From positions 26,809 through 90,808 of the forward strand of contig MU832027.1 in the NCBI GenBank assembly GCA_029204225.1: a stretch of 64,000 nt of DNA. The letters are read 5' to 3'. This document shows positions 10,935 through 21,200 of the stretch, piece after piece (positions within the stretch are counted from its first letter, which is position 1; every line of letters begins with the position of its first letter). Below the pieces are notes generated by a model. It saw only the letters and a program-made list of their open reading frames with translations. It was not told where the DNA came from and searched no databases. The translations under genes were made by a program, and so were the position numbers. The DNA comes from Diphasiastrum complanatum (Eukaryota > Streptophyta > Lycopodiopsida > Lycopodiales > Lycopodiaceae).

Positions 10935-11626
10935 TCAAATTATGTATGTATAAAAATTTGGAGGAGGAGGAGGAGGAGGAGGAAGAGGAGAAGGAGGTGG
11001 ATGTGTAGTATCTACAGGAATAAAAGGGGTATCCAAAACAAATGTAGCTATATTTACAACATTATCAACAACAGCGTTATCTATAATGGATTCCAAGTTA
11101 GGCTTCACAGAATTTGTGGTGTCTACCCTCCTTACTTTCTTCGGAGCTCTCTTGGGGGTTGTTTGCTTCCTAGGACGCTTCGTCAGAAGATCAGTCCTAT
11201 CTAGAGGAGTTGGTCTAGGAGCAGCAGGCTGAGATCCGTGTAACCTACAATACCTATCTCTCATTCTCATCAGGAGCTGAAAATCCTTGGGCATTATGTT
11301 GACTCTCTTGGAATGGATTGCAAGCAAAAAAGAATCCTCAAAAAAAAGGCTAATGTAATCTTCAACAGCCTCCTGAAGGCACTGAAGAGCACTGGGTTGA
11401 ATCTAACTAGCTCTCCGAAATCATTTCTTGTTATGTTTCGGACAGCACGGTAGAATGGAGGTCTTGGGATCAACAGAGCTGTTAATCTTTGATACTTGCG
11501 TATCTTAGAGAGCTACCTGTTGTGGTTGCGCGTTCTAGGTCTAGCGGGTGGTGTAATGGCAACCGCAGGGGATGAGGATGAGCCATGAGAGAAGAAGACC
11601 CTTCTTGTCTGCTTTCTCCTATCCAT
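10935..11626 (-). pseudogene. Histone H3-like (possibly centromeric H3-like) relic with a C-terminal extension
   Basis: Reading leftward: a basic N-tail MDRRKQTRR from the ATG at 11624-11626; an alpha-N segment IRKYQRLTALLIPRPPFYR; then ITRNDFGELVR; after a one-base shift near 11400, SALQCLQEAVEDYI and LFFED; then LAIHSKRVNIMPKDFQLL. These are the hallmark positions of the H3 histone fold in order. LLIP instead of the canonical LLIRKLPF is typical of plant CENH3. Unusually, about 85 residues follow the fold: a basic RKQTTPKRAPKK patch and a proline run coded by a TCC repeat at about 10960-10998. Breaks: an in-frame TAG at 11513-11515 and the shift near 11400. Canonical H3 ends right after the last helix. 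Confidence 0.72.
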
Positions 11627-11642
11627 GGATGTGTACTATGGG

Positions 11643-11894
11643 ATAGCGGACTTGTGCGTGACGGTTAGGATGAGCAGGGAGGGATGATAAAGACCTCGCA
11701 AAGGACCGATATGTACGGACAAAATGTATGGTATATCGGACCTGTGCGAGCCGAATATAAGAGAGAGCGATTAGTTTCGAAGAAAGACGCACAAGTGCGA
11801 TATGGAGAGACACGTAGGCAGATGTATCGGACCTGTGCGCATGGAAGGCGGTAGGAGGAATATCGATTGTGAAGGATGCGCACAAGTGCGATAT
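11643..11894. promoter_or_regulatory. Array of a 16-bp motif in the leader of the H3-like gene
   Basis: Copies of ATATCGCACTTGTGCG, read on either strand, start at 11643, 11733, 11788, 11824 and 11879. Seen along minus-strand transcription they alternate forward-reverse-forward-reverse with spacings of about 55, 36 and 55, so neighbouring copies could pair as two stem-loops. The array mirrors the one at 12285-12445. Confidence 0.75.
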
Positions 11895-11939
11895 GCAGAG
11901 CGAAAAAAAAGTGAAAAAAAATTCATCGAAGTTTGTGAT

Positions 11940-11947
11940 CTTATATC
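11940..11947 (-). promoter_or_regulatory. Possible TATA box for the H3-like gene
   Basis: Minus strand GATATAAG, about 45 nt upstream of the first leader motif and about 315 nt upstream of the H3-like ATG. Its position mirrors the TATA box of the divergent gene at 12227. Confidence 0.4.
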
Positions 11948-11977
11948 GCGGTTCGCACATGCGACAGAATGTTCTGT

Positions 11978-12190
11978 CACACGTGTGGGAGTTGTACGAA
12001 CAAATGCGAGAGTGACATGTGTCACCCTGTCACATTAAACGTGTGGGATTTGTACGAGCAAATGCGAAAGCGACACGTGTTGTCGAGCAAACGAATGAAC
12101 ACACAATACATGTCTAGGTGTCATTTCACACGTGTCCATGTGTCACCTCATACGTGCTAGTGCCTGTAGTCCAATTGAAAGTAGACACGT
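11978..12190. promoter_or_regulatory. Cluster of ACGTG (G-box type) sites between divergent genes, with a 58-bp tandem repeat
   Basis: Sites: CACACGTGTG 11978-11987, AACGTGTGGG 12038, GACACGTGTT 12072, CACACGTGTC 12127, GACACGTGTC 12184. A 58-bp unit (starting 11981 and 12039, each ACGTGTGGGA with TTGTACGA and AAATGCGA) is repeated. ACGTG cores are bound by plant bZIP and bHLH factors; binding here is inference. Confidence 0.6.
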
Positions 12191-12226
12191 GTCATTTGTC
12201 CGTTGACCACATGTGCAAAAATTTAG

Positions 12227-12233
12227 TATAAAT
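12227..12233 (+). promoter_or_regulatory. TATA box of the CxxC gene
   Basis: TATAAAT in the context AGTATAAATGGC, 232 nt before the ATG at 12459. The motif array 12285-12445 would fall inside the 5' untranslated region. Confidence 0.55.
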
Positions 12234-12284
12234 GGCACAAAAATCAATTAATTTTTTACCTTTTCCGTTCTCAAAATTCGTGGC

Positions 12285-12445
12285 ATATCGCTCTTGTGCG
12301 TGTGCATTGTTGTCCGTTTGCTTGCAACGATACCTATTTGCACACAAGTGCGATATTCGATATCTGCCTGCCGTACATATCTCTCTTGTGCACCATCTTG
12401 ATAGTTAGTTTTGTTTCAGTTCTCCCTCGTGCACAAGTGCGATAT
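12285..12445. promoter_or_regulatory. Array of the same 16-bp motif in the leader of the CxxC gene
   Basis: Copies at 12285-12300 (ATATCGCTCTTGTGCG), 12341-12356 (CACACAAGTGCGATAT), 12377-12392 (ATATCTCTCTTGTGCA) and 12429-12445 (reverse) alternate in orientation with spacings of 56, 36 and 52. Each adjacent pair could form a stem of about 16 bp with a loop of about 36-40 nt. The spacer also shares AGGCAGAT with the mirrored array. Confidence 0.75.
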
Positions 12446-12458
12446 TCACGTTACTGCC

Positions 12459-13952
12459 ATGGCCTCTTCCTCAGGATCCTCACGAGATTCAGGCTTGAGT
12501 TCATTTCTTAGTGAATTTGGGATTACTAAAAACCTAGATTACTTCCACAGCCTATTCAGACCATATCTACATGTTTTCAAGACTGCACAACCAAATTCTG
12601 ACGTATTTTATGAACATTATGTTAGATTCAGAGATATACTTAGTAAGCATGTTTATTCCATAGGTCCACTCCAGTACATGCATTATACTGATCTTGTTCA
12701 TTTCTTCCCAGCTTTCAGACATAGACTGGATAGAATGTTCACCAAATTGTTTGATATTTTCAAAAGCAGTTCAATGTGTCCGTATTGCAACAAGAAATGT
12801 CGATTGGTTGAATATCAAAGTGGTTTCGCACTTTTCTTGTTAGTTCAGATCCCATATGATGAGGAAGTTTCTGTTGCTGACCCTCCTTTTGCATCATCCT
12901 CTGTTCAGTCAGCTATTAAGGATATCAGTCACTTTCTTATCGACACTCTTGATAAGGAAAATGACTTTATTGATGTAAATATTGATGTTCTCCAGGATTC
13001 TTTTATTGGCCAAAATACATCTGATGATGAATCCAACCCTATAGAGGAGTCAAAATGTCTTTTCAATTTGCCTATATATTATATTAATGACGATGTATAT
13101 TTTACTACTGCTGATTTATATAAATTTTTAGACTATCATGAAGGCGAGGTTCTATGTTTATTAGCTGGCACAATTTCTGAATTCTCCGACTTTGTAGATT
13201 TTGAAACAGATGACCTTGTTGCTGGTACTTATGACTGGTGAAGAATGCTTGACTAAGACTTTATCAAATATAGGTGAGGATGGACGAGGCAGACCATCCG
13301 ATGAAGAATTCACGACATTACAATCCCAGATGGGCTTCCCTCGTCCATCATTAATGCATTTCACTGATGATTCTACTTCAGTACATGGTCATCATATTGA
13401 TCATCTTGATCTGGTTGCTACTGATGATGAAGAATGTGTAAGTGTTTAAACTTTCTTGCATTAGAATGTTTTTAATCACTGAATGTGTTTTTGCTAACAT
13501 ATTTCCTATTGCAGGATGCTCTCATAACAGATGATTTTGCTGCAAGACGAGGTGGTTTCAGACAACACGCATCCTCGTTCTAGAGGGACAGTGGACTGGG
13601 CCACTATCTTAGGCATTTCCTGAAGAATGAGATCTGTATTGCTCATTCCAAGCTGAGCCCAGTCGGGGAGAGTCTTATAATGGCAGTTAAAGCTTTATCA
13701 TTTTATCTAGGAGAACATAAATTTGTTAAGACAAATAAGATCATTTTTGTCAAAAGATCTTATGTTTTGAACATTTTAGGCTTTACTGATGGGAATGTTC
13801 CTTTAAGGAGCTCTCATTATTCATTGTATTCCACTTATATTGAGCTTAGTGAAAATAAGAATAATGCACATCTATTAGATGCATATGCTAGCAGAGAATT
13901 TCTTCATGACAATACTGCCATAGAATTTAACACAAGATCTGATGATGAATAG
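12459..13952 (+). pseudogene. Unknown gene with a CPYCNKKC motif, two exons, decaying
   Basis: Family not recognised. The ATG at 12459 sits in a strong context (GCCATGG) after a TATA box, giving MASSSGSSRDSG. About 260 residues follow, with a hydrophobic-aromatic N-terminal half, a CPYCNKKC cluster (CX2CX3C, possible metal site) near residue 110 and an acidic C-terminal part. At about 13235 the frame shifts. It then runs through TGEECLTKTL to a GTAAGT donor at 13438; the intron ends GCAG at 13514. Exon 2 continues in phase but meets a TAG (about 13580) before a long open stretch with KLSPVGESLIMAVKALSFYL, ending at 13952. One shift and one stop suggest recent inactivation. It shares a mirrored leader with the H3-like gene. 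Confidence 0.6.
13438..13514 (+). other. Predicted spliceosomal intron in the CxxC gene
   Basis: GTAAGTG donor and TTTCCTATTGCAG acceptor, 77 nt. The flanking frames join in phase. Confidence 0.7.
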
Positions 13953-14400
13953 TTGACACTTTGTATTTTGGTATAATACAATCAATACATTTACATTGAG
14001 TATTTCTCTTCTCTTGTTCAATGAATTTGCAAAGCAATTCTGAACATGTCATGATTTGATGACAATGATAATCTTATACTCAACAATTATCTAACTTTAT
14101 CTTCCTGTATGAATTTTCATGCTTTTCTAAATTTGTTGTATTGTGTGGACTTTGTTATATGTCGACTCTGAACTCTGCGGTAGAACCACTGAAACAATTA
14201 ACAAATGTAGTTTCGTTTTTCATTGGTTCCTCCATGTTGTGTATTGCAATGAAATACTGCTTGTGCTTGGCAGTGTGGCTTCTCCATCCCTTGTGATGAC
14301 CATACACTCAAGCTTTCATATGTATTTGCAAAAAATGTTGTATGATCTCTTAGTATGTGCTGCATATGTCAAAATCATAATGTTAGTCTTATGTTTGGAT
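13953..14400. other. Spacer between convergent genes
   Basis: AT-rich, no ORF of note. Presumably the 3' regions of the CxxC gene and of P2. Confidence 0.4.
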
Positions 14401-16053
14401 CTAAATATATATGAAAATTTGAAAGCATTTTGAAAATTTTATACTAACCATGTAATGAGTGATGTGATCTTCTCCCCATGCTTTTGATACTGCATTAATA
14501 AACTTGACACAAGTCCTTTGGACAGCTTTCTTATCAATATCAGAGTATTTTTCTTTTCTTAAAATAGCAATCATACTATCAGGTTTTTTTCCTACATCAA
14601 CTTTTAGTACTTTGGTTTTGCCATCTTTCTCAAAGTCCTGAGTGGCAGCAATAATATCTGTCCAGACTGAGTGTTGAATATTAGAAGCCTTACCAGTATG
14701 ATTTGATAGGAAACGACGTGCTTTTGTTCCTCCTATGCTTGGCTTAGTTGGCATGTTCCCATTCTTTTCTGAAAGCTTTTCATCTTTTTGAATTTTGACA
14801 TGTCCTTTATGGAGTCCTGTTTAAGATAAAACATCTTCTAATCAAGAGATAGCTTCCTTTGGTTATATCATAGAATGTGACGATGTATCTCAGCAAGTAA
14901 TTTAGATCAACAAATAAATTGTTTGATGAATTATAGAATATCGATCTTCCATCAGTTTCATACACCTCCTCAATATGAAATGAAGTTCCAGTAATCTTAT
15001 GCATACCTATGTTTAATGTATCTCTCTCTTTCTTCAAGTGATATGTCCTAGGGATTGGGACTTTTCTAATTTGAACTTGCTTAAAAGCTTCTCTAATTAG
15101 TTTAAATATTGTTGCATATGCTTCCTTGCTAATACCTGCATAATCACAAGTACCCTAAAGTATAGTCTTATCTAAATTTTTTTGAATGTCCACCATCAAA
15201 GACTATGCTATTTTACACTTTACATTTGAAGTCCTATTATTCATCATGATACGCTCGTAGATCTGCAAAAAAAACAGATAGTTAACAGAATATCACCATA
15301 GCTAAAATTAAATCCAAATGTCATTGAAAAACTTACAAAAATCAGAATATGCTTACTTGAATGCACAGATCCTTCTATTTCGATAACCTCCTTTTGAAAG
15401 CGTTTGAATATCCTTGCAACTTTGTCGCTTTCGCTTCTTACTTTCAGCCTTCTTCTTTGCTAGATCCACATCCTTCAATAATTGTAAGTTTTCAATATGA
15501 ATAGACTGTAAGACTGATTGCATTTGCTCTAGTTCTGATTTGATATTGATTGTTATCTTCTGTAATGATTCATTATTTTTTTTAAGTTGTTCATTTTCTT
15601 CTAACGTCTTTTGGAGATGACAATCTCTATTCTGACAATAAGAGGATATCCAAATTAACTCATCTTCTAAAAAGTGAACTTTATTCATATAAAGTTGTTT
15701 TCCATGGTTCTGCAATCTTCACAATATCCTAGTAATCCACTATGCTCATTGCATATCCATGTAACTAAATGAGTTATTGAAGAGAATGTGGGATGTGTCA
15801 AAGTGCTTGGATCTTGTGGATATAATATTCCATCTATCCACAAGTCCAAGTTTTTTTTCCCTTCTGCCCTGTAACGAGAACGATCCTCAGCAGATATTTG
15901 AATTCCTTTGCCTCCTCTTCTCTGCAAAGGTGCCAAATCAATAGGGATATCCACATGTAGATGATACAATGTCATCATCAAAAAAAATAATAGAGTAATC
16001 AGTTGCATCAAAGTACTATGACCAGATTCTATGAAGCAAAAAAAAATACTCAT
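14401..16053 (-). pseudogene. P2: shorter paralogue of P1 (coiled coil, basic patch, KARRFLSNHT block)
   Basis: Reading leftward: an N-terminal domain IPIDLAPLQRRGGKG with NLDLWIDGILYPQDP (about 15730-15950); a coiled coil with repeated leucines (15450-15690); a basic patch SKKRKRQ; an intron (15263-15356); a block with CDYAGISKEAY matching CDQGGVSRKGY of P1; a PIPRTYHLKKERD segment; after an acceptor near 14817, GLHKGHVKIQKDEKL then SIGGTKARRFLSNHTG, matching GLHEGHV and KARHFLSNHT of P1; then an extended C-terminal exon to a possible donor near 14447. Two TAG codons lie before the CD block. The middle part of P1 (DEAEIVKGRK to CIYC) is absent. Function unknown; homology to P1 is seen directly. 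Confidence 0.62.
15263..15356 (-). other. Predicted spliceosomal intron in P2
   Basis: Minus-strand GTAAGCAT donor and CTGTTTTTTTTGCAG acceptor, 94 nt. Confidence 0.65.
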
Positions 16054-16924
16054 CTTTGATTATATTATATACTATGTACGATCAATCCAATCTCCAGGCT
16101 TGTATGCTTGATTCAAATTTAGAAATGTCGCTCATTTTTTCATTCCAATAGGTAGTTGGCGCTCATATTTCCATTCTCGTGGAAGGAATACATATGTAAA
16201 CATTTTGCAATTTTTCCTTATTCGAATTTGGGGATGGCGGTCATATTCTAGATCCAGTGAAAATATTGCCCTTTTCGTAGCCAATGGAGGGAATATTTTT
16301 GAATTTAGTCAAGTTATACTGTGAACTGTTAACAGTTCTTAACTGTGACTATAGACACTATGGTTAGATCATTGGGAGTTGGGTAGGCCTTGGGATTGGT
16401 GTGGGCAAGCAAATAAACAATATTGTTTTTTTTATTTTGATGTATTTCTATATCCTACATGGCATTCCTTAAAGGGTCTTTTTGATATTGAGAACTCCTC
16501 TAATGGGTAAATGCAGATCTAACATGCTTGCTTGACTACTTTGTTTGTCTAGATAGTCATAAAATTGAACTTGAATACCCTCCTTGACAGTCAATCTTAC
16601 AAATTGAGTACAATGTGTTAACGATATTGGTGCTAGTTCTTGTTGTGTGAATGATCATTTGGGCTTTTTCTCCCTTGATTTGGGCTTTTTCGTATTGATG
16701 GAATCAAATTTTTCATTGGGTTGGTGGTCTATTATTTGGTGTGATAAATGGACATTGTTCATTATGGATGTTGGAGGTGAATAACTTTTTCCTTTCCATT
16801 GTCTTGTGATCTTGATGGCTGCATGATCGTGCTAGCTTGAGAACCTTGTGTTGGTTTGGCGTCAAAAAATTCACTTATCATAGATACTCTTTGTAGTGCA
16901 GCATTTGTTGATTGTTGTAGAAGA
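16054..16924. other. Intergenic DNA, no supported gene
   Basis: AT-rich with no ORF or element end. Two related stretches near 16115 and 16220 (AATTTAGAAATGTCGCTCAT and AATTTGGGGATGGCGGTCAT) may be an old tandem duplication. Confidence 0.4.
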
Positions 16925-17581
16925 TGTTGAATTTCACACGTGTGGGACAGCCCAAAAGTGTGTTTGATCTCCTAAGATGTGGGTGATTGCACGATAGATC
17001 AAGCATAGATTGAATTCCAAGATCTATCTAACAAATCTAAGGCAAGAGCACAATGAAACATGCCACATATCACTCTCCAAAGTACATTCCTACGTGTGGA
17101 GACTTGAGATAGAAAAAAATTAAGTACAAAATAGCCTTGCTCTTGGGTAGACAGACAATCCAAGTACCAATACTTGGGTAAGGAGAGAAAGCCAAAAAAG
17201 CTCAAAATGTAAATACTCTCATTAACTCCAAAAATCTTTCATAGAATTGATCTAAGACACATATAAGTAACAACTAGAGGTCAAGGGGAGTGAAACATGA
17301 TTGAACCCCTTCTTTTTGTCCTCTAAATATTATTGGCTTAGTGACATATTGACCCTCAAACTTGATTAGACCAATTTGGTGAATTTCTAGCTTTTGGTTG
17401 GTCACTAGCTCTTATGCCAACACATAGAGAAGTGTCACACATCCAACCTTATCGTGACAAATGTAACAAGCCTAATAAATGTCTACAAAATTTCAAGTAC
17501 CCCTAACTCAACATAGATCTAACATGAATATGGATACTTTCCACACGTGTGATATTTCCATGGGTACAAGGATATGCAAAA
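16925..17581 (-). repeat. 3' LTR of D, left part
   Basis: Begins TGTTGAATTTCACACGTGTG (LTR end in element orientation) and shares GTGGGTGATTGCACRATAGATC and following sequence with the LTR at 30765. The last 31 bp of this LTR lie beyond B, at 23339-23369. Palindromes CACACGTGTG at 16935-16944 and 17542-17551. Confidence 0.8.
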
Positions 17582-18248
17582 TGCGAAAGATTTCAAATCC
17601 TTAAGATCCAATCTACTTGAATGATCTTTGGTTAGAAAGAGAAATACACTACCAGTCTCACCAATGTAGAAAAATCAGCATCTGCACACAAAATGAGATG
17701 CAAACACCAATAAAACTTGATCAAACTTGAATGAAATGAAAAGTTACTGTTGTTGTCCGTACAAAACCAGCAAGCTACTGTATTTCACATGTGTGGATCC
17801 AAAAATAACAAATATAGATCATTCTACACATAGAATTGCAAGCAATCACCAAGATAGTGCACCAATGGATGGTAGAACCCAAGAGAACCATGTATAAGCA
17901 TGAAATGAGATAGAGAAGAGAGAAGATTTCTCTCTCCACGAGTTACATCCTTTTATAACAGGTCCAAACCCTATTTGGCCACTTGGCTTACCAAAATGCT
18001 AACCCTACTAATTTTGGGTCTAAATTCAATGTACCCAATTATTCATATTTGAATCTACTCTAACTCACATTCTAACTTTCCCACACTTTCAAAAAGTGTT
18101 TATACACTTTCAAAAAGTGTTTATTGAGATGAAATTTAGACTAATGAACTTTGAAAAGTCAACATCTAAGTCTAAAACAAGTTTTGACATCAATATGCCA
18201 AATATGAAAATATAGCAAAATGTGATGAAACTAGTTGAATCTTTCACA
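17582..18248 (-). repeat. 3' LTR of B
   Basis: 667 bp, TGCGAAAG (mutated from TGTGAAAG) to CTTTCACA on the plus strand. A minus-strand TATA-type box TGTTATAAAA is at 17951-17960, and the palindrome variant CACATGTGTG at 17786-17795 is about 155 nt downstream of it. Confidence 0.9.
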
Positions 18249-21200
18249 CTCCCTCTTTAACTAGTTTTAGCATAGACTTTGATAACACTCCAAGTGAATT
18301 CCTATGCTTCATGAACAAGTCTTTTCCCAATGCTTTGGTGAAGATATCAGCTACACATTCCCTTGAAGTTACATGTTGATGCTCCACCTCCTTTGCAATG
18401 ACTTGTTCCCTCACAAAATGATATTGTATCTCAATATGCTTGCTCCTAGCATGAAAGATATGATTGGATGCCATTCTTTGGGCTGAATGATTGTCACAAA
18501 TGATAATTGGGCTTTCTGAAAAATCCAGCAAGTAAAGATCTTTGATCATCCTCTTGATCCATACCATCTCCTTTGTGCAATGTGTAAGAGCTTTGTACTC
18601 GGCCTCACTAGATGACAATGAGATAGAGGCTTGTTTCTTTGACATCCATGATATAGCTCCATCACCTATGAAAATACAATAAGGACTAATGGATTTTCTA
18701 TTTATTATATCTCCAGCATAGTCCGAATCTGAAAATCCAAAAAGATTAGGTGATGATCCCTCATACAATATGCCAAATCTCAAATTCCAATGATGTACCT
18801 CAAAACTCGCTTTCCTAGCTTCCAATGCTCCTCACTAGGATCTTGCATGAATTAACTCAATATTCCAACACAATAGCTTAGATCAGGTCTAGTAATGGTT
18901 AGATAGATGAGTGAACCAACTAGCTTCCTATAGAGAGTAATGTTCTCGACGGATCTTTCATTACCTCTTATAGTTAGCTTTACATGAGACTCCATAGGTG
19001 TATCAATAGCTTTTACATCCACCATATGAAATATTTCTAGAATAGAATTAGCATACTTCTCTTGACAAATGAAATTAAATTGAGAAGATCTAATGACTTC
19101 TATTCCCAAAATGTAATGCAAATTACCAAGATCATGCACATCAAACTCCTTCTTAAGAGCATTCTTGATATCCTCCACATCTTGATTGTCTCCACCACTC
19201 AAGATGATATCATCCACATAGATTAGCAAGATGGTAACATCATTTCCAGAAAACCTATAATAAAGTGAATGATCATACTCACTCATAACAAATCCTTGAG
19301 AGAGTAAAAAAGTGTTAAGCTTAGCATACCAACTCTTTGGTGCTTGCTTAAGGCCATACAAACTCTTTTGTAGAAGACACACATGATTTGGCTTTGTTGA
19401 TGAAATATAGCTCTTGGGTTGCTCCATGTACACTTCCTCCTCAAGATCAACATTCAATAATGCATTTGAAATGTCCATTTTCCATAGATTTCATCCATAA
19501 ATTGTAGCAAGTGAAATGATGACCCGAATGTTTACCATCTTGGCCACGGGTGCAAATGTCTCATCATAGTCAATCCCTTGTTGTTGAGCATATCCTTTTG
19601 CCACTAACCTTGCCTTGTACTTGTTGATAGATCCATCTTGGTTTTTCTTCACCTTGAAGATCCAATTGCATTCAATAGCTTTCTTGTCCTTAGGCAACTC
19701 CACCAATCTCCATGTTCCATTCTTCATAAGAGCTTGATACTCAAGATCCATTGCTTGGATCCACTCCTCTTCTTTCCTTGCTTGATCTACACTTGTAGGC
19801 TCATGCAAAGAGGTTAGGAAAGCAACATAATTTCTAGAAACTACTTGCTTACTCTTTTGATCATATGTGAGAGTTGAAGGTACTTGTCTTTCTCTTGATG
19901 TTCTCTTTGGCTTTTGACTTGATGAAGGTCCATCATCAACACCATCCAAAGTAGAATCCTTCTCATCAATATCAAGAATGTTAGATCCACTCACTCTACC
20001 ATCAATCATGCTTGAAGACACCTTTGGAATGTTCCCCTCATAAAAAATGACATCTCTACCAACAATCACTTTGTTAGTAGAAGGAATGTAAACCTTGTAG
20101 GCTTTACTCACCTCACTATATCCAACAAAAATACCTCTTCTTGAAGATGGACCCTCCTTGGTACTATCATCAAGAGTAATGTTGACATAGCATGTGCATT
20201 TAAAGGTTCTTAGAAAGTTGACACTCGGCCTCCTCTTGAATAGCATCTCAAAAGGTGTCCTTCCATCCAAAATAGCACTCGGCCACCTATTTCACAAGAA
20301 ATCGGCACACAACAAAGCTTGATCTCAAACTGGTTTGTCAAGATCAGCACTTAACCTCATAGCTTTAGCACTTTCACATAAAGTCCTATTCTTCCTTTCA
20401 GCCACTCCATTTTTTTTTTTTGGAGTCCTTGATGTTGTATACTCCCTCTTGATCCCATGCTCATCACAAAAGGCCTTGAACTTGTTAAGTATGTACTCAC
20501 CACCATTGTCACCTCTCAAGCACTTGATCTTTGTGGAGAATTGGTTCTCCCTTGAATTCTTGAACTTGACAAAGACATCATACACTTCATCCTTGCTCTT
20601 TAGTAGATAGATCCAACAAAAACTACTAAAGTCATCAATGAATGTTACATATATTTTAGCTCCACTATTGCTAATTGTAGTAAATCCATGAAGATCTGAA
20701 TGTAGAAGTTGAAAAGGCTTTGTAGATCTAGAAATAGATCTAGTATAAGGTAGTCTATGTGACTTAGACAAAGCACAAGGCTCACAAACATGCTTGACAT
20801 CACTTAAGAAACTTGGAAGACCAATCACAACCTTCTTCCTTGCCATTACCTCCAATGACTTGAAGTTGAGGTGTCCCATCCTTTTGTGACAAACCTCTTG
20901 AATAGAAATTTGCTCCCTTGCAGCACATCCAACTTGGTTAGCAATAACACAAGCATTTAGTTTGAACAACTTCCCTTGCCTTTTACCTTTTCCAATCAAG
21001 ACATCCTTCCTTTTGATCAAACAAGCATCTCCATCAAACTCCACCTTGAGGCCTTTACTTAGCATTTGGCTCACACAAAGCAAATTCTTGGTAATAGATG
21101 GAATAAACAAGACATCCTCCAAATGAATATTCCTATTTGTAGAGAGAGAAATAGGAATTGTGCCAATCCCTTTGATTGCACCCTCTTGTCATCTCCATAT

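Noticed and set aside
13235-13260. Short intron to explain the frame change in the CxxC gene
   Set aside because: The only GT...AG pair that would fix the frame is about 20 nt, too short for plant splicing; a frameshift mutation is likelier.
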